Shown here: piece after piece, positions 22,570 to 31,791 of the stretch
Layout of the letters: each line of letters begins with the position of its first letter
Numbering within the stretch: position 1 is the stretch's first letter
Origin: Oscillospiraceae bacterium
GTDB taxonomy: Bacteria; Bacillota; Clostridia; Oscillospirales; Ruminococcaceae
Reading direction: 5' to 3'
Length of the DNA stretch: 64,000 nucleotides
Assembly (NCBI GenBank): GCA_025757845.1
Contig: CP107211.1
Span: forward strand, 806,001 to 870,000
The notes under the pieces: generated by a model
What the model was told of the DNA's origin: nothing
Database searches by the model: none
Seen by the model: only the letters and a program-made list of their open reading frames with translations
Translations under genes and position numbers: made by a program

Positions 22570-23055
22570 ATGCAAAACATTGACCTGATCTGTGTGGGCA
22601 AACTGAACGCAAAATACTTCGCCGAGGGCGTGGCCGAATACCAGAAACGGCTGTCGGCCTTTGCGTCCTTCCGCATCATCGAGCTGCCGGAGGAAAAGAT
22701 CGAAGAGAAGAACGCTTCCGACGCCGTGGTGAAAAAGGCGCTGGATAAGGAGGGCAAGGCCATCCTGTCCAGCGTGCGCAAGGGCGCGGCCATCGTAGCC
22801 ATGTGCATCGAGGGCAAACAGATCTCTTCCGACGAGCTGGCGCAGTTTCTGGCCGACCGGGCAAACAGCGGGGCAGGGGATGTGGCCTTTGTCATCGGCT
22901 CGTCCCACGGCCTGTCCGATGAGGTGAAAAAGGCTGCAGCCCTCAAGTTCAGCATGGGGCGCATCACCATGCCCCATCAGCTGGCACGGCTGGTGCTCAC
23001 GGAACAGATCTACCGCGCCTGCACCATCAATGCGGGCATGAAATACCATAAGTAA
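22570..23055 (+). CDS. rlmH: 23S rRNA (pseudouridine-1915 N3)-methyltransferase RlmH
   Basis: Methylates Psi1915 in helix 69 of 23S rRNA in assembled 70S ribosomes, using SAM. The 161-residue SPOUT protein is of full length, with the knot segment FVIGSSHGLSDEV and the C-terminal RITMPHQLARLVLTEQIYRA...YHK. It starts 10 bp after parC with AAGGAG upstream, so it belongs to the same transcript. Confidence 0.97.
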   Translation: MQNIDLICVGKLNAKYFAEGVAEYQKRLSAFASFRIIELPEEKIEEKNASDAVVKKALDKEGKAILSSVRKGAAIVAMCIEGKQISSDELAQFLADRANSGAGDVAFVIGSSHGLSDEVKKAAALKFSMGRITMPHQLARLVLTEQIYRACTINAGMKYHK

Positions 23056-23056
23056 C

Positions 23057-23085
23057 TTTACAACCCATCCAAAACATGGTACAGT
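23057..23085 (+). promoter_or_regulatory. Promoter of glyQS
   Basis: TTTACA (23057-23062), 17-bp spacer and TACAGT (23080-23085), just after the rlmH stop. No T-box leader elements are recognisable in the 110-nt leader. Confidence 0.6.
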
Positions 23086-23195
23086 AAAGATGCTGTGCTT
23101 CTGATCGCAAAAGCACGGCCGGCAGTGGGGAAAGCTGCCGGTACAACACAACACGACACGGCAAACCAGCCGCGGACGGAAAGGATGTATTTACA

Positions 23196-24617
23196 ATGGA
23201 ACAGAGCGAAAAGACCCTTGACATGATCGTCAACCTCTGCAAGAACCGTGGTTATGTGTTCCCCGGTTCCGAGATCTACGGCGGCCTGGCCAACAGCTGG
23301 GACTACGGCCCCCTGGGCGTGGAGTTCAAGAACAACGTCAAGAAGGCATGGCTGAAGAAGTTCGTGCAGGAGAGCCCCTACAATGTGGGCCTGGATGCAG
23401 CCATCATCATGAACCCCCAGACCTGGGTGACCACCGGCCATGTGTCCAGCTTCTCGGACCCCCTGCTGGACTGCCGCGCCTGCAAGGCCCGTCACCGCGC
23501 CGACAAGCTGATCGGTGAGGAGCACCCCGAGGTGAACGTGGACGCCATGAGCTTTGACGAGATGGATGCGTTCATTGCAGAGCACGAGGACATCGTCTGC
23601 CCCGTGTGCGGCAAGCACGACTTTACCCCCATCCGCAAGTTCAACCTGATGTTCAAGACCGCCATCGGCGTGACCGAGGATAGCTCCTCTACCTGCTATC
23701 TGCGTCCCGAGACCGCGCAGGGCATCTTTGTCAACTTTGCCAACATCCAGCGCACCACCCGCCGCAAGCTGCCCTTCGGCGTGTGCCAGGTGGGCAAGGC
23801 GTTCCGCAACGAGATCACCCCGGGCAACTTCACCTTCCGCACCCGCGAGTTCGAGCAGATGGAGTGCGAGTTCTTCTGCAAGCCCGGCACCGATCTGGAC
23901 TGGTTTGCTTACTGGAAGGGCTACTGCGAGAACTGGCTGCTGAGCCTGGGCATCAAGAAGGAGCACCTGCGCCTGCGTGACCACGAGCCCGCAGAGCTGG
24001 CCTTCTACAGCCGCGCTACCACCGACATCGAGTACGCCTTCCCGTTCACCGACTGGGGCGAGCTGTGGGGCATTGCCGACCGCACCAACTACGACCTGAC
24101 CCGCCATCAGGAAGCATCCGGCAAGAGCCTGGAGTACTTCGACAGCGAGACCAACGAGCACTATATCCCCTATGTCATCGAGCCGTCTCTGGGCTGTGAC
24201 CGTGTGGCTCTGGCCTTCCTGTGCGAAGCCTACGACGAGGAGCACCTGACCGACAGCAAGGGCAAGGAGGATGTGCGCACCGTGCTGCACCTGCATCCGG
24301 CTCTGGCTCCCTACAAGTGCGCCGTGCTGCCCCTGAGCAAGAAGCTGGGCGAAAAGGCCATGGAGATCCGCAACGAGCTGAGCAAGTACTTCATGGTGGA
24401 CTACGACGATACCGGTTCCATCGGCAAGCGTTACCGCCGCGAGGATGAGATCGGCACCCCGTACTGCATCACCGTGGACTTTGACACCGTGGGCGACGAG
24501 GCCAAGGGCATCGTGGCCGACAACTGCGTCACCATCCGTGACCGCGACACCATGGAGCAGGTGCGTATGCCCATCAGCGAGCTGAAGAGCTACATTGAGA
24601 GCAAGATCGAGTTCTGA
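23196..24617 (+). CDS. glyS: Glycyl-tRNA synthetase, single-chain (alpha2) type
   Basis: Charges tRNA-Gly in the cytoplasm. The 473-residue class II enzyme has the N-terminal [16 protein letters not shown] motif 1 region. A zinc-binding-like insertion (CRAC...CPVCGKHDF) follows, then motif 2 ([21 protein letters not shown]) and motif 3 ([14 protein letters not shown]). The C-terminal anticodon-binding domain reads [26 protein letters not shown]. It is complete, with GGAAAGG before the start. It lies a few kilobases from two tRNA-Gly(GCC) copies. Confidence 0.97.
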   Translation: MEQSEKTLDMIVNLCKNRGYVFPGSEIYGGLANSWDYGPLGVEFKNNVKKAWLKKFVQESPYNVGLDAAIIMNPQTWVTTGHVSSFSDPLLDCRACKARHRADKLIGEEHPEVNVDAMSFDEMDAFIAEHEDIVCPVCGKHDFTPIRKFNLMFKTAIGVTEDSSSTCYLRPETAQGIFVNFANIQRTTRRKLPFGVCQVGKAFRNEITPGNFTFRTREFEQMECEFFCKPGTDLDWFAYWKGYCENWLLSLGIKKEHLRLRDHEPAELAFYSRATTDIEYAFPFTDWGELWGIADRTNYDLTRHQEASGKSLEYFDSETNEHYIPYVIEPSLGCDRVALAFLCEAYDEEHLTDSKGKEDVRTVLHLHPALAPYKCAVLPLSKKLGEKAMEIRNELSKYFMVDYDDTGSIGKRYRREDEIGTPYCITVDFDTVGDEAKGIVADNCVTIRDRDTMEQVRMPISELKSYIESKIEF

Positions 24618-24638
24618 TCCGTTTTTTGAAAGAACTGT

Positions 24639-24688
24639 GCGCCCGTCCGCATGCCGGAACTTCCGGAAGCGGGCGGGCGCTTTTGTTT
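24639..24688 (+). terminator. Terminator of glyQS
   Basis: GCGCCCGTCCGC pairs with GCGGGCGGGCGC, with an inner CCGGAA/TTCCGG stem, followed by TTTTG. Confidence 0.8.
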
Positions 24689-24824
24689 TGAAGATGCTGC
24701 ACTCCCTATTTTGCGTCACTTTGCGTCGCACGGCAGCCCGCCTGTCCGGCCCGGACAGGCAAAAAGCCGGGAGGAACGTCCATTTTTCCAAAATTTTCCG
24801 ATGCCGGGACAAACGACAACAAGT

Positions 24825-24854
24825 TTGACGCAGCCATGAAAAAAATAGTATAAT
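24825..24854 (+). promoter_or_regulatory. Promoter of the GGDEF/HD-GYP gene
   Basis: TTGACG (24825-24830), 18-bp spacer and a perfect TATAAT (24849-24854). The -10 overlaps the in-frame ATG at 24853, which rules that ATG out as the start. Confidence 0.75.
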
Positions 24855-24894
24855 GACCCCAGAACGGACCATAGAAAAGAAGGGAGACACCGGG

Positions 24895-26793
24895 GTGCAG
24901 GACAAGGACGGAAAGACGGCACAGGGCGGATCAATGACCCGGCAGCAGGCCGAACAGGAAATGGAGCAGCTGCGCAAGGTGTTCCCCTCGGTGCGCATGC
25001 TCACTGCAGAGCAGGTGCAGGCCGGGGAGGCATTGGGAGATGCTGCCCGGCAGGCGCTGGAAGAAAAGACCACCCACAGCCGGATGGAGTACCGCGGGCA
25101 GGAGCTGTACGAGGTGACGGCCCTTTTTGCGCAGGTGGAAGGCACGCCCTGCGTGCTGGAGCTGGAGCGCAGGCTGGACCGGATCATGCTGCTGGACCCC
25201 GAAGAAAGCGAACAGTTGTTCAACAACCTTGCGGAGTACCGTGGAAAACTGTACCGCGATGCGGTGACCGGCGCGTACAATGAGCGCTATTACCAGGAAA
25301 AATACCGCAGCCGCATCCTCACGGCTGGTGTGGCGGTGCTGCGGGTGGACGACTTCAAGGCGGCCAACGACGTATATGGCCGTTGCGCCGGAAACAGCGT
25401 GCTGGAAACCGTGGCCGGGGTGCTGCGCCGGAATCTGGGCGAGAAGGACCGCCTCATCCGCCGCGGCGAGGACCGGCTGCTGCTGCTTCTGCCGGAGGTG
25501 GGGCAGAGCGACTTCGGCCAGAAGCTGGAGCATCTGCGGCTGCAGCTGGCGGCGGCCGGTGTTCCGGGTTACTCCCATCTGCACATCTCGGTGAGCATCG
25601 GCGGTGTGTGGATCCGGGACGGGGAAGTATCGGCGGCGGTGGAGCACGCAGAGCGGCTGGCTACCTATGCCCAGATGCAGAAGAACACCGTGATCACCGA
25701 GCAGCAGCCGGAGCGCACGGCCGCCGCGCCGGTGCACCGCCGCCAGAGCGTGCTCATCGTGGATGACTCTGAGCTGAACCGCAAGATGCTGGGGCAGATG
25801 CTGGGCAGCCGGTTCGACATTGCCGAGGCGGCCAGCGGCGAGGCCTGCCTGCAGCTGCTGGAACAGAACGCCACCGGCATTTCCATCGTGCTGCTGGACA
25901 TCCATATGCCCGGCATCGACGGTTTTACGGTGCTGGAAGAGATGAACCAGAAAAACCTGCTGGAACAGATCCCGGTGATCATGATCTCCAGCGAGGACAC
26001 CGTGGACGCGGTGCGGCGGGCCTTTGACCTGGGAGCCTCGGATTACATCAGCCGCCCGTTCGACGCCAAGGTGGTCTATCAGCGCATCATCAACACCATC
26101 CAGCTGTACGCCAAGCAGCGCCGCCTGAGCGCCATGGCGGCGGATCTTGCTTTTGAAAAGGAACGCGCCAGCCGGATGATGATCGGCATCCTGAGCCAGG
26201 TGGTGGAAAAGCGCAACGGTGAAAGCCGCGACCATGTGCAGCGGGTGGCACAGCTCACCTCCATGCTGCTGGCCGGGCTGGCCCAAAAGACCGACCGTTA
26301 CCCGCTCACACGGGAGATGCGCCGCACCATTGCCACGGCGGCGGCTCTGCACGACATTGGCAAAATGGAGATCTGCGAGGACTTGCTGCACAAGGAAGGC
26401 CCACTGACCGAGGCCGAGCGCCGTACTCTGCAAAGTCACACCCTGCTGGGAGCACAGATGCTGGAAGAACAGCCCGAATGCCGGGACGACGCCTTTGCCC
26501 GCACGGCGTACAACATCTGCCGCTGGCACCATGAGCGGTACGACGGCGGCGGCTATCCGGACGGCCTGCAGGGGGAGCAGATCCCCATCGAAGCACAGGT
26601 GGTGGGCCTGGCGGACGTGTACGAGCGGCTGGTGAGCCGCCCGGTGGACGGCCGCGCCCGTACCCACAGCGAAGTGGTGCAGATGATCTGTACCGGGGTG
26701 TGCGGGGCCTTCAATCCGCTGCTGCTGGACTGCCTGCAGGACATGGAAGTCGAGATCGCGCGTGCCATGCAGGACACGCCGGAAGAAACCTGA
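24895..26793 (+). CDS. Degenerate GGDEF - receiver - HD-GYP signalling protein
   Basis: A predicted cyclic-di-GMP-related cytoplasmic regulator of 632 residues. Residues about 120-280 form a GGDEF domain whose active site reads RRGEDR instead of (R)GGDEF, so it is probably not a cyclase. Residues about 285-405 form a receiver domain with phosphoacceptor Asp335 (LLDIHMPG). The C-terminal HD-GYP domain keeps HD (His486-Asp487, in LHDIGK), HHERYDGGGYP and ADVYE, so phosphodiesterase activity is plausible. The start is GTG at 24895 with GGGAG 8 bp upstream. No histidine kinase is adjacent, so the partner is unknown. Confidence 0.88.
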   Translation: MQDKDGKTAQGGSMTRQQAEQEMEQLRKVFPSVRMLTAEQVQAGEALGDAARQALEEKTTHSRMEYRGQELYEVTALFAQVEGTPCVLELERRLDRIMLLDPEESEQLFNNLAEYRGKLYRDAVTGAYNERYYQEKYRSRILTAGVAVLRVDDFKAANDVYGRCAGNSVLETVAGVLRRNLGEKDRLIRRGEDRLLLLLPEVGQSDFGQKLEHLRLQLAAAGVPGYSHLHISVSIGGVWIRDGEVSAAVEHAERLATYAQMQKNTVITEQQPERTAAAPVHRRQSVLIVDDSELNRKMLGQMLGSRFDIAEAASGEACLQLLEQNATGISIVLLDIHMPGIDGFTVLEEMNQKNLLEQIPVIMISSEDTVDAVRRAFDLGASDYISRPFDAKVVYQRIINTIQLYAKQRRLSAMAADLAFEKERASRMMIGILSQVVEKRNGESRDHVQRVAQLTSMLLAGLAQKTDRYPLTREMRRTIATAAALHDIGKMEICEDLLHKEGPLTEAERRTLQSHTLLGAQMLEEQPECRDDAFARTAYNICRWHHERYDGGGYPDGLQGEQIPIEAQVVGLADVYERLVSRPVDGRARTHSEVVQMICTGVCGAFNPLLLDCLQDMEVEIARAMQDTPEET

Positions 26794-26807
26794 AAACATC
26801 ACACCAA

Positions 26808-26849
26808 CCGGGAAGTGCACGGGAAACCAGCGCACTTCCCGGCTTTTTG
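26808..26849 (+). terminator. Terminator of the GGDEF/HD-GYP gene
   Basis: CCGGGAAGTGC pairs with GCACTTCCCGG, then TTTTTG. Confidence 0.85.
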
Positions 26850-26874
26850 TGTGCATAAAACAGAAGTCCGGTCC

Positions 26875-26903
26875 TTGCCCGCAGGCACAGGCTGTGTTAA
26901 ACT
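26875..26903 (+). promoter_or_regulatory. Promoter of the SpoIID-like gene
   Basis: TTGCCC (26875-26880), 17-bp spacer and TAAACT (26898-26903), 38 bp before the start codon. Confidence 0.55.
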
Positions 26904-26940
26904 AAAGGAAAACAGATCGCATTATGAGGAGGAATGGTTC

Positions 26941-28005
26941 GTGAAACAACTGCAAGGGTTTGTGCGCCGCGCTGCGGCGCTGGTGCTGGCGGCGGTGCTT
27001 TGCCTGTGTGCTCCGGCAGCACTGGCAGCGGACGATGCTGCCGTGTCCGGCGGTGCGGTGACCATGGGCGGTGCCAACACCACCCTGATCCCGGCGGAAG
27101 AGGAAAACTGCCTGAGCTGGCTCTTCGGCTCCGGCGACACCATCACCCTGCCGTACCTGAACATCCGGGGGCAGGGCCTGAAGAAAAACGTCACACTGAA
27201 CCTGGTGGACTGCCTGGTGGGCATCACCTACAACGAGCTGGGGTCCATCGGCAGCTATGTCAGCGCCAGTGCGGCCCAGCAGGCCTGGAAGGCACAGGCC
27301 GTGGCGGTCCACTCCTATCTGGAATATCACAAGCAGTATGGTTCTTCGGCCAATGCATTGGTCTACACCCCGGTGGATCAGATCCCCTCCGCTGCCCGGG
27401 AAGCCATCCGCAAGGCGGTGGAGCCGGTGAAGGATGAGATCCTCACCTACAACGGCAGTGTCTGCGACGCGGTGTGGTCGGCCAGCGCGGGCTACAACAC
27501 CCAGACCGGCGTGTACGGCACCTGCTCCAGCCGCGATGCCTGGGGCACCGAGGTGCCCTATCTGCAGAGCGTGGAAAGCCCCTATGAGGAGCAGTATCAC
27601 AACCTGCTGCGCCGCTCCATCGGCAAGGATTATACCTATGTGGAGTACAACGACAGCCGCACCGGGGAGCCTTATACCGATGCGGACACCACCCACAAGA
27701 GCCTGGGCGGCTATGTGCAGTACAACACCTTTGTGTCCAACGGGCGCAGCTACCGCTACATCGGGCAGTTCGTCTCGTCCCGCTACTGCTTTGACTTTAG
27801 CACGGACGAAAACGGTACCCCCTGCATGACCTACTACGGCTTTGGCCACGGTGTGGGCATGAGCCAGTGCGGCGCGGTGGGCTATGCCGCAGAGCGGAAC
27901 ATGGGCTATAAGGCCATCCTCCGGCATTATTACAAGGGTGCCAGCATCACGAGCCAGGGCAGCAGCGGCGGTCTGTTCGGCTGGCTGCGCAGCCTGTTTG
28001 GCTGA
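26941..28005 (+). CDS. Secreted SpoIID/LytB-domain protein
   Basis: SpoIID-type domains are peptidoglycan lytic transglycosylases, acting on stripped glycans in sporulation or on cell walls in vegetative growth. The 354-residue protein has a signal peptide (about 1-30, LCLCAPAALAA). The SpoIID domain contains LVDCLVGITYNELGSIGSY, a KAQAVAVHSYL segment, an SASAGYNTQT segment and the closing GFGHGVGMSQCGAVGYA signature. The start is GTG at 26941, set by AGGAGG 8 bp upstream; the frame open from 26815 crosses the previous terminator. No other sporulation gene is nearby, so a cell-wall role outside sporulation is possible. Confidence 0.88.
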   Translation: MKQLQGFVRRAAALVLAAVLCLCAPAALAADDAAVSGGAVTMGGANTTLIPAEEENCLSWLFGSGDTITLPYLNIRGQGLKKNVTLNLVDCLVGITYNELGSIGSYVSASAAQQAWKAQAVAVHSYLEYHKQYGSSANALVYTPVDQIPSAAREAIRKAVEPVKDEILTYNGSVCDAVWSASAGYNTQTGVYGTCSSRDAWGTEVPYLQSVESPYEEQYHNLLRRSIGKDYTYVEYNDSRTGEPYTDADTTHKSLGGYVQYNTFVSNGRSYRYIGQFVSSRYCFDFSTDENGTPCMTYYGFGHGVGMSQCGAVGYAAERNMGYKAILRHYYKGASITSQGSSGGLFGWLRSLFG

Positions 28006-28248
28006 CAAAATGCGCCCCGCGGCCATGGTACACGGCCTGAGCGGCCTTCTGGTGTCACGTTGGCGGCAAAAAAGAACCTCCAAAATTCTGGCAAGGGCTT
28101 CTCAAGTGCGGCGCAATTTGGTATACTATCGCAGGGCCGAAAGGTTTCTGTGATACAAAACAACGCATCTGCGTGATACACGTTGGCGGCTTGTCCGCAT
28201 CAGACGTTTGGAAAATAAAAGTGTTTGCCAAGGAATGGAGAAGGAAGC

Positions 28249-30669
28249 ATGGAGTTGGATCAGGAAAAATTGACCCGGAATGAATCGGAGCGCAGCCGGG
28301 AGCTGGCACAGCGCATCCGGCGGGAGCTCGGCCCCTGCAGCGTACAGGTGCTGGGCGGCGTCGGCGCACTGGAAAGTGCACTGGAAGCGACCGGTGCCGT
28401 GCAGCCTGCCGAGGGTGCTCTGCCGGAACTTCTGGTGGTGGTGGACCCGGAGTGGGTCACCCTGCCGCAGCAGCTGGCCGACCGGGTGCTGCTGGTGTGC
28501 AGCGAAGAAACGATGCTGGCCGCCTGCGCAAAGCAGCTGGCACAGCAGGGCCTGTACCGCGATTTTTCGTGGCAGAGCCGGGGCCGCGCTTTGCAGACGG
28601 CTCTGTTTTGCCGCACGGACGCCCCGGATGCAGCCGGGCAGCTGGCCGGATATGAGGAAGAACTGGACATCCTGCGGGAGCGCATGGAGCTGGCCGAGCG
28701 CACCGGCGAAGAGCAGGGCCGCCAGCTGGAGCGTCTGCGCAGCGACCTTTCGCTGAGCCGCAGCCACGAGCAGGATCTGGAAAAAACGCTGAACAGCGTG
28801 GTCCAGTCCCAGTTCTGGAAGCTCACCTGGCCCATGCGGTATCTGGTGAGCAAGTGCCGCCAGCTGTGGCACACCTTCCCGCTGTTCGTCTTTCTGGCAA
28901 CGCTGCGCCGGGTGGGCATCTCCGGCGTGATGGCCCAGGCGAAGGCCAAGCGGGAGTACAAAAAGCTGTTCCCGGGCAAAGCCATGCCCGCCGACCGTTT
29001 TGCCACCCCGGAGCTGCTGGTAAAGCAGGCGGCCAACCAGCCGGCAGGCCCGCTCATCAGCATCGTGGTGCCGCTGTACAACACCCCGCAGCAGTTCCTG
29101 GTGGAGCTGCTGGACTCGGTGCAGAACCAGAGCTACCGCAACTGGGAGCTGTGCATGGTGGACGCCGGGCAGGATGAGACGGTGGGCCAGACCGTGAAGG
29201 CTCGCGCCGCCTCCGACCCCCGCATCCGTTATCGGAAGCTGGACAAGAACGACGGCATTGCCGGCAACACCAATCAGGGCTTTGCCATGGTCAAGGGCGA
29301 CTATGTGGCCCTGCTGGACCACGACGACATCCTGCATCCGTGCGCTCTGTGGTATGTGGCACAGGCCATCGCCGAGCAGGGAGCCGACTTCGTGTATACG
29401 GACGAGGTCACCTTTGAGGGCGACATCGACCATCTGACGGTGTACCACTTCAAGCCGGATTATATGCTGGACAACCTCCGCTCCAACAACTACATCTGCC
29501 ACCTGAGCGTGTTCAGTGCCGCGCTGCTGGCCAAGGTGGGCGGCGACGAGCGGGCAGAGTTCAACGGCAGCCAGGATTATGACCTGTACCTGCGCCTGAC
29601 CGAGCAGGCCAAAAAGGTGGTGCACATCCCGCACCTGCTGTATTACTGGCGCTCCAGCCCCACCAGCGTGGCAAGCAACATTTCGGCCAAGATGTACTGT
29701 CTGGAAGCCGCCATGAAGGCCCTGCGTGCCCACTACAAGCGCGTGGGCGTGCCGGTGGATGACGTGACCATGATCCCCAACACCCCGGGCTTCTACAAGA
29801 CCGACTACACCATCACAAAGCCCGGCAAGGTGAGCATCCTGATCCCCAGCTGCGACCATGGGGCAGATCTGCGCACCTGCGTGGATTCCATCTACCGCAA
29901 GACCACCTATGCGGACTTTGAGGTCCTCATCATCGAGAACAACAGCAAGGAGGACGGCACCTTCCGCCTCTACGAACAGCTGCAGAAGGAGCACCCGGAC
30001 AACCTGCGGGTGCTGTACTGGAAGGGCACCGGCTTCAACTACAGCGCCCTGAACAACTTTGGCGCCAAGGAAGCGACCGGCGAATACCTGCTGCTGCTCA
30101 ACAATGATACCGAGGTGATCACCCCTCGTTGGCTCGAGGAGATGGTCATGTATGCCCAGCAGGAGCGCGTGGGCTGCGTGGGCGTCAAGCTGCTGTACCC
30201 GGACAACACCATCCAGCATGCAGGCATCGGCTTTGGCTACCTGACCCTGGCCGCCCACATGCACAAGAACTTCCCGGTGGGACACCCCGGCTACATGGGC
30301 CGTCTGGTCTATGCGCAGGATGTCTATGCCGTGACCGCTGCCTGCCTGATGGTGCGCAAGAGTGTGTACGACGAGGTGAACGGCCTGGACGAGAGTTTTG
30401 CTGTGGCCTTCAACGATGTGGACTTCTGCGTCCGCGTGCGGGAGGCCGGGTATACCAATGTCTTTACCCCCTTTGCCCAGCTGTATCACTACGAGAGCAA
30501 GAGCCGCGGCCTGGACGAGAGCCCGGCCAAGCGCAAGCGCTTTGAGTCGGAAGTGAAGCGGTTCCAGCAGCGGTGGACCAAGCAGCTGGCCGCCGGGGAC
30601 CCCTGCCTGAACCCGAACTTTGACCTGATGAAGGAGGACTTCACCTTCGACATCAAGCCGCTGGAGTGA
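28249..30669 (+). CDS. Tandem-domain family 2 glycosyltransferase (rhamnan/cell-wall polysaccharide type)
   Basis: A cytoplasmic or membrane-associated enzyme of 806 residues that extends a surface polysaccharide. The N-terminal 250 residues hold a coiled-coil stretch (ERMELAERTGEEQGRQLERL) and a helical linker. GT2 domain 1 (about 265-500) has LISIVVPLYNTP and the DxD-like LLDHDDILHP. GT2 domain 2 (about 525-770) has VSILIPSCDHG, LLLNNDTEVI and the acceptor-side FNDVDFCVRVREAG. It heads a block with a second GT2 and rmlABD, so rhamnose-containing polymer synthesis is likely. The start at 28249 follows GAAGGAA. Confidence 0.9.
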   Translation: MELDQEKLTRNESERSRELAQRIRRELGPCSVQVLGGVGALESALEATGAVQPAEGALPELLVVVDPEWVTLPQQLADRVLLVCSEETMLAACAKQLAQQGLYRDFSWQSRGRALQTALFCRTDAPDAAGQLAGYEEELDILRERMELAERTGEEQGRQLERLRSDLSLSRSHEQDLEKTLNSVVQSQFWKLTWPMRYLVSKCRQLWHTFPLFVFLATLRRVGISGVMAQAKAKREYKKLFPGKAMPADRFATPELLVKQAANQPAGPLISIVVPLYNTPQQFLVELLDSVQNQSYRNWELCMVDAGQDETVGQTVKARAASDPRIRYRKLDKNDGIAGNTNQGFAMVKGDYVALLDHDDILHPCALWYVAQAIAEQGADFVYTDEVTFEGDIDHLTVYHFKPDYMLDNLRSNNYICHLSVFSAALLAKVGGDERAEFNGSQDYDLYLRLTEQAKKVVHIPHLLYYWRSSPTSVASNISAKMYCLEAAMKALRAHYKRVGVPVDDVTMIPNTPGFYKTDYTITKPGKVSILIPSCDHGADLRTCVDSIYRKTTYADFEVLIIENNSKEDGTFRLYEQLQKEHPDNLRVLYWKGTGFNYSALNNFGAKEATGEYLLLLNNDTEVITPRWLEEMVMYAQQERVGCVGVKLLYPDNTIQHAGIGFGYLTLAAHMHKNFPVGHPGYMGRLVYAQDVYAVTAACLMVRKSVYDEVNGLDESFAVAFNDVDFCVRVREAGYTNVFTPFAQLYHYESKSRGLDESPAKRKRFESEVKRFQQRWTKQLAAGDPCLNPNFDLMKEDFTFDIKPLE

Positions 30670-30714
30670 CCCTCTCAGTCTGCTGCGCAGACAGCTCCCC
30701 CGAAAGGGGAAGCT
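30670..30714. repeat. Intergenic hairpin repeat, 'CTCTCAGTC' family
   Basis: CCCTCTCA, then GTCTGC-TGC-GCAGAC (perfect small hairpin), then AGCTCCCC-CGAAA-GGGGAAGCT. Related copies lie at 33620-33756 and 53231-53274. The first hairpin differs in sequence between copies but stays paired. Confidence 0.7.
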
Positions 30715-30754
30715 GTGTTCGGAAAACTGATTGAAAACGAAAAGAGGAACTCTG

Positions 30755-31546
30755 GTGGAACTTTCAGCCTGTATCGTAGTTTATAACGGCGCAGAGGAGG
30801 CCCTGCGTGCGGCCCAGACCGTGCTGGACTGCACCCGCCGCCATCCGCTGACGCTGTATCTGGTGGACAATGCCAGCCCGGACGGCAGCGGCCAGCGCCT
30901 GACCCGCGCGGCAGCCGACGGCACCCTGCGCACGGCACCGGGCCAGCAGGTGCAGGTGCTCTGCCGGACCCAAAACGGCGGCTTCGGCACCGGGCACAAT
31001 ACGGTGCTTTCGCTGCTGCACAGCCGGGTGCATTTTATCCTGAACCCGGACATCCAGCTCACCGCCGACACCCTGAGCGACCTGGCAGACTGGATGGTGC
31101 AGCACCCCGGTGTGGTGATGGCCCGCCCGGCCCTGACCTTTCCGGACGGGCAGCCCCAGCGGCTGCCGCTGCGCCGGTGCAATGTGCGGGCCATGGTCTA
31201 CCGCCAGCTGCCCTGCCTGAAGTTCTGGGCAAAGTACAACGAACGCTACCTCATGGCGGACCGGGACCTGACCCAGCCCACTGAGATCGAGTTCTGCACC
31301 GGCAGCTTTTCGGCGGTGGACACAGCTGTATTCAAAGAGGTGGGCGGTTTTGACGAGGGCTACTTCATGTATGTGGAGGACGCCGACCTGACCCAGAAGA
31401 TGCGCACAAAGGGCAAGGCGTATTTGGTGCCCCAGTACACGGCCATCCATGCCTGGCACCGGGCCGCCCACCGCAGTCTGAAGCCCTTTCTGTGGCAGCT
31501 GCGCAGTCTGCTGCGTTATTTTTCCAAGTGGGGCTTTGCGTGGTAA
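30755..31546 (+). CDS. Family 2 glycosyltransferase (rhamnosyltransferase-like)
   Basis: Cytoplasmic enzyme of 263 residues. GT2 blocks are ACIVVYNGAEEALRAA, LVDNASPDGSG, the DxD-like HFILNPDIQLTADTL and the C-terminal VGGFDEGYFMYVEDADLTQKM, a pattern typical of WbbL/RgpB-type rhamnosyltransferases. GTG at 30755 is chosen because AGAGGAA lies 7 bp upstream; an in-frame TTG at 30731 has none. It follows the tandem GT2 after one intergenic repeat and precedes rmlA. Confidence 0.88.
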   Translation: MELSACIVVYNGAEEALRAAQTVLDCTRRHPLTLYLVDNASPDGSGQRLTRAAADGTLRTAPGQQVQVLCRTQNGGFGTGHNTVLSLLHSRVHFILNPDIQLTADTLSDLADWMVQHPGVVMARPALTFPDGQPQRLPLRRCNVRAMVYRQLPCLKFWAKYNERYLMADRDLTQPTEIEFCTGSFSAVDTAVFKEVGGFDEGYFMYVEDADLTQKMRTKGKAYLVPQYTAIHAWHRAAHRSLKPFLWQLRSLLRYFSKWGFAW

Positions 31547-31557
31547 GATAAAAAATT

Positions 31558-31603
31558 TTTGCAACGGCTTTTCCGGAAATTTTGCCGGAAGGGCCGTTCT
31601 TTC
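31558..31603 (+). terminator. Terminator after the GT2 gene
   Basis: AACGGC(T)TTTCCGG pairs with CCGGAAGGGCCGTT, then a T-rich tail. It separates the glycosyltransferases from the rml genes. Confidence 0.7.
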
Positions 31604-31632
31604 TTGCTTTTTATGTGAATTGATAGTAAAAT
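31604..31632 (+). promoter_or_regulatory. Candidate promoter of the rml genes
   Basis: TTGCTT (31604-31609), 17-bp spacer and TAAAAT (31627-31632). It leaves a 150-nt leader with small GC-rich hairpins (such as GCGGA-CGCAGC-TCCGC) of unknown role. Confidence 0.45.
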
Positions 31633-31791
31633 AAAGTGAACTGTTATCTCCTTTTGCAGGAGAGGACAGTGCTGAACAAGTTGACAGCGGACGCAGCTCC
31701 GCTTTGAATCCATACGCAGTCTGGCCGGTACGCCGCCCGGGCTGCGTACAGCTGCACAACTTTTTACAAAAGATTAAAGGAGTGCACAAGT

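Noticed and set aside
23056..23195. T-box riboswitch ahead of glyQS
   Set aside because: No T-box sequence or terminator/antiterminator pair could be found in the short leader.
24853..24894. ATG at 24853 as the start of the GGDEF/HD-GYP gene
   Set aside because: It lies inside the TATAAT -10 box; the GTG at 24895 has a proper ribosome binding site.
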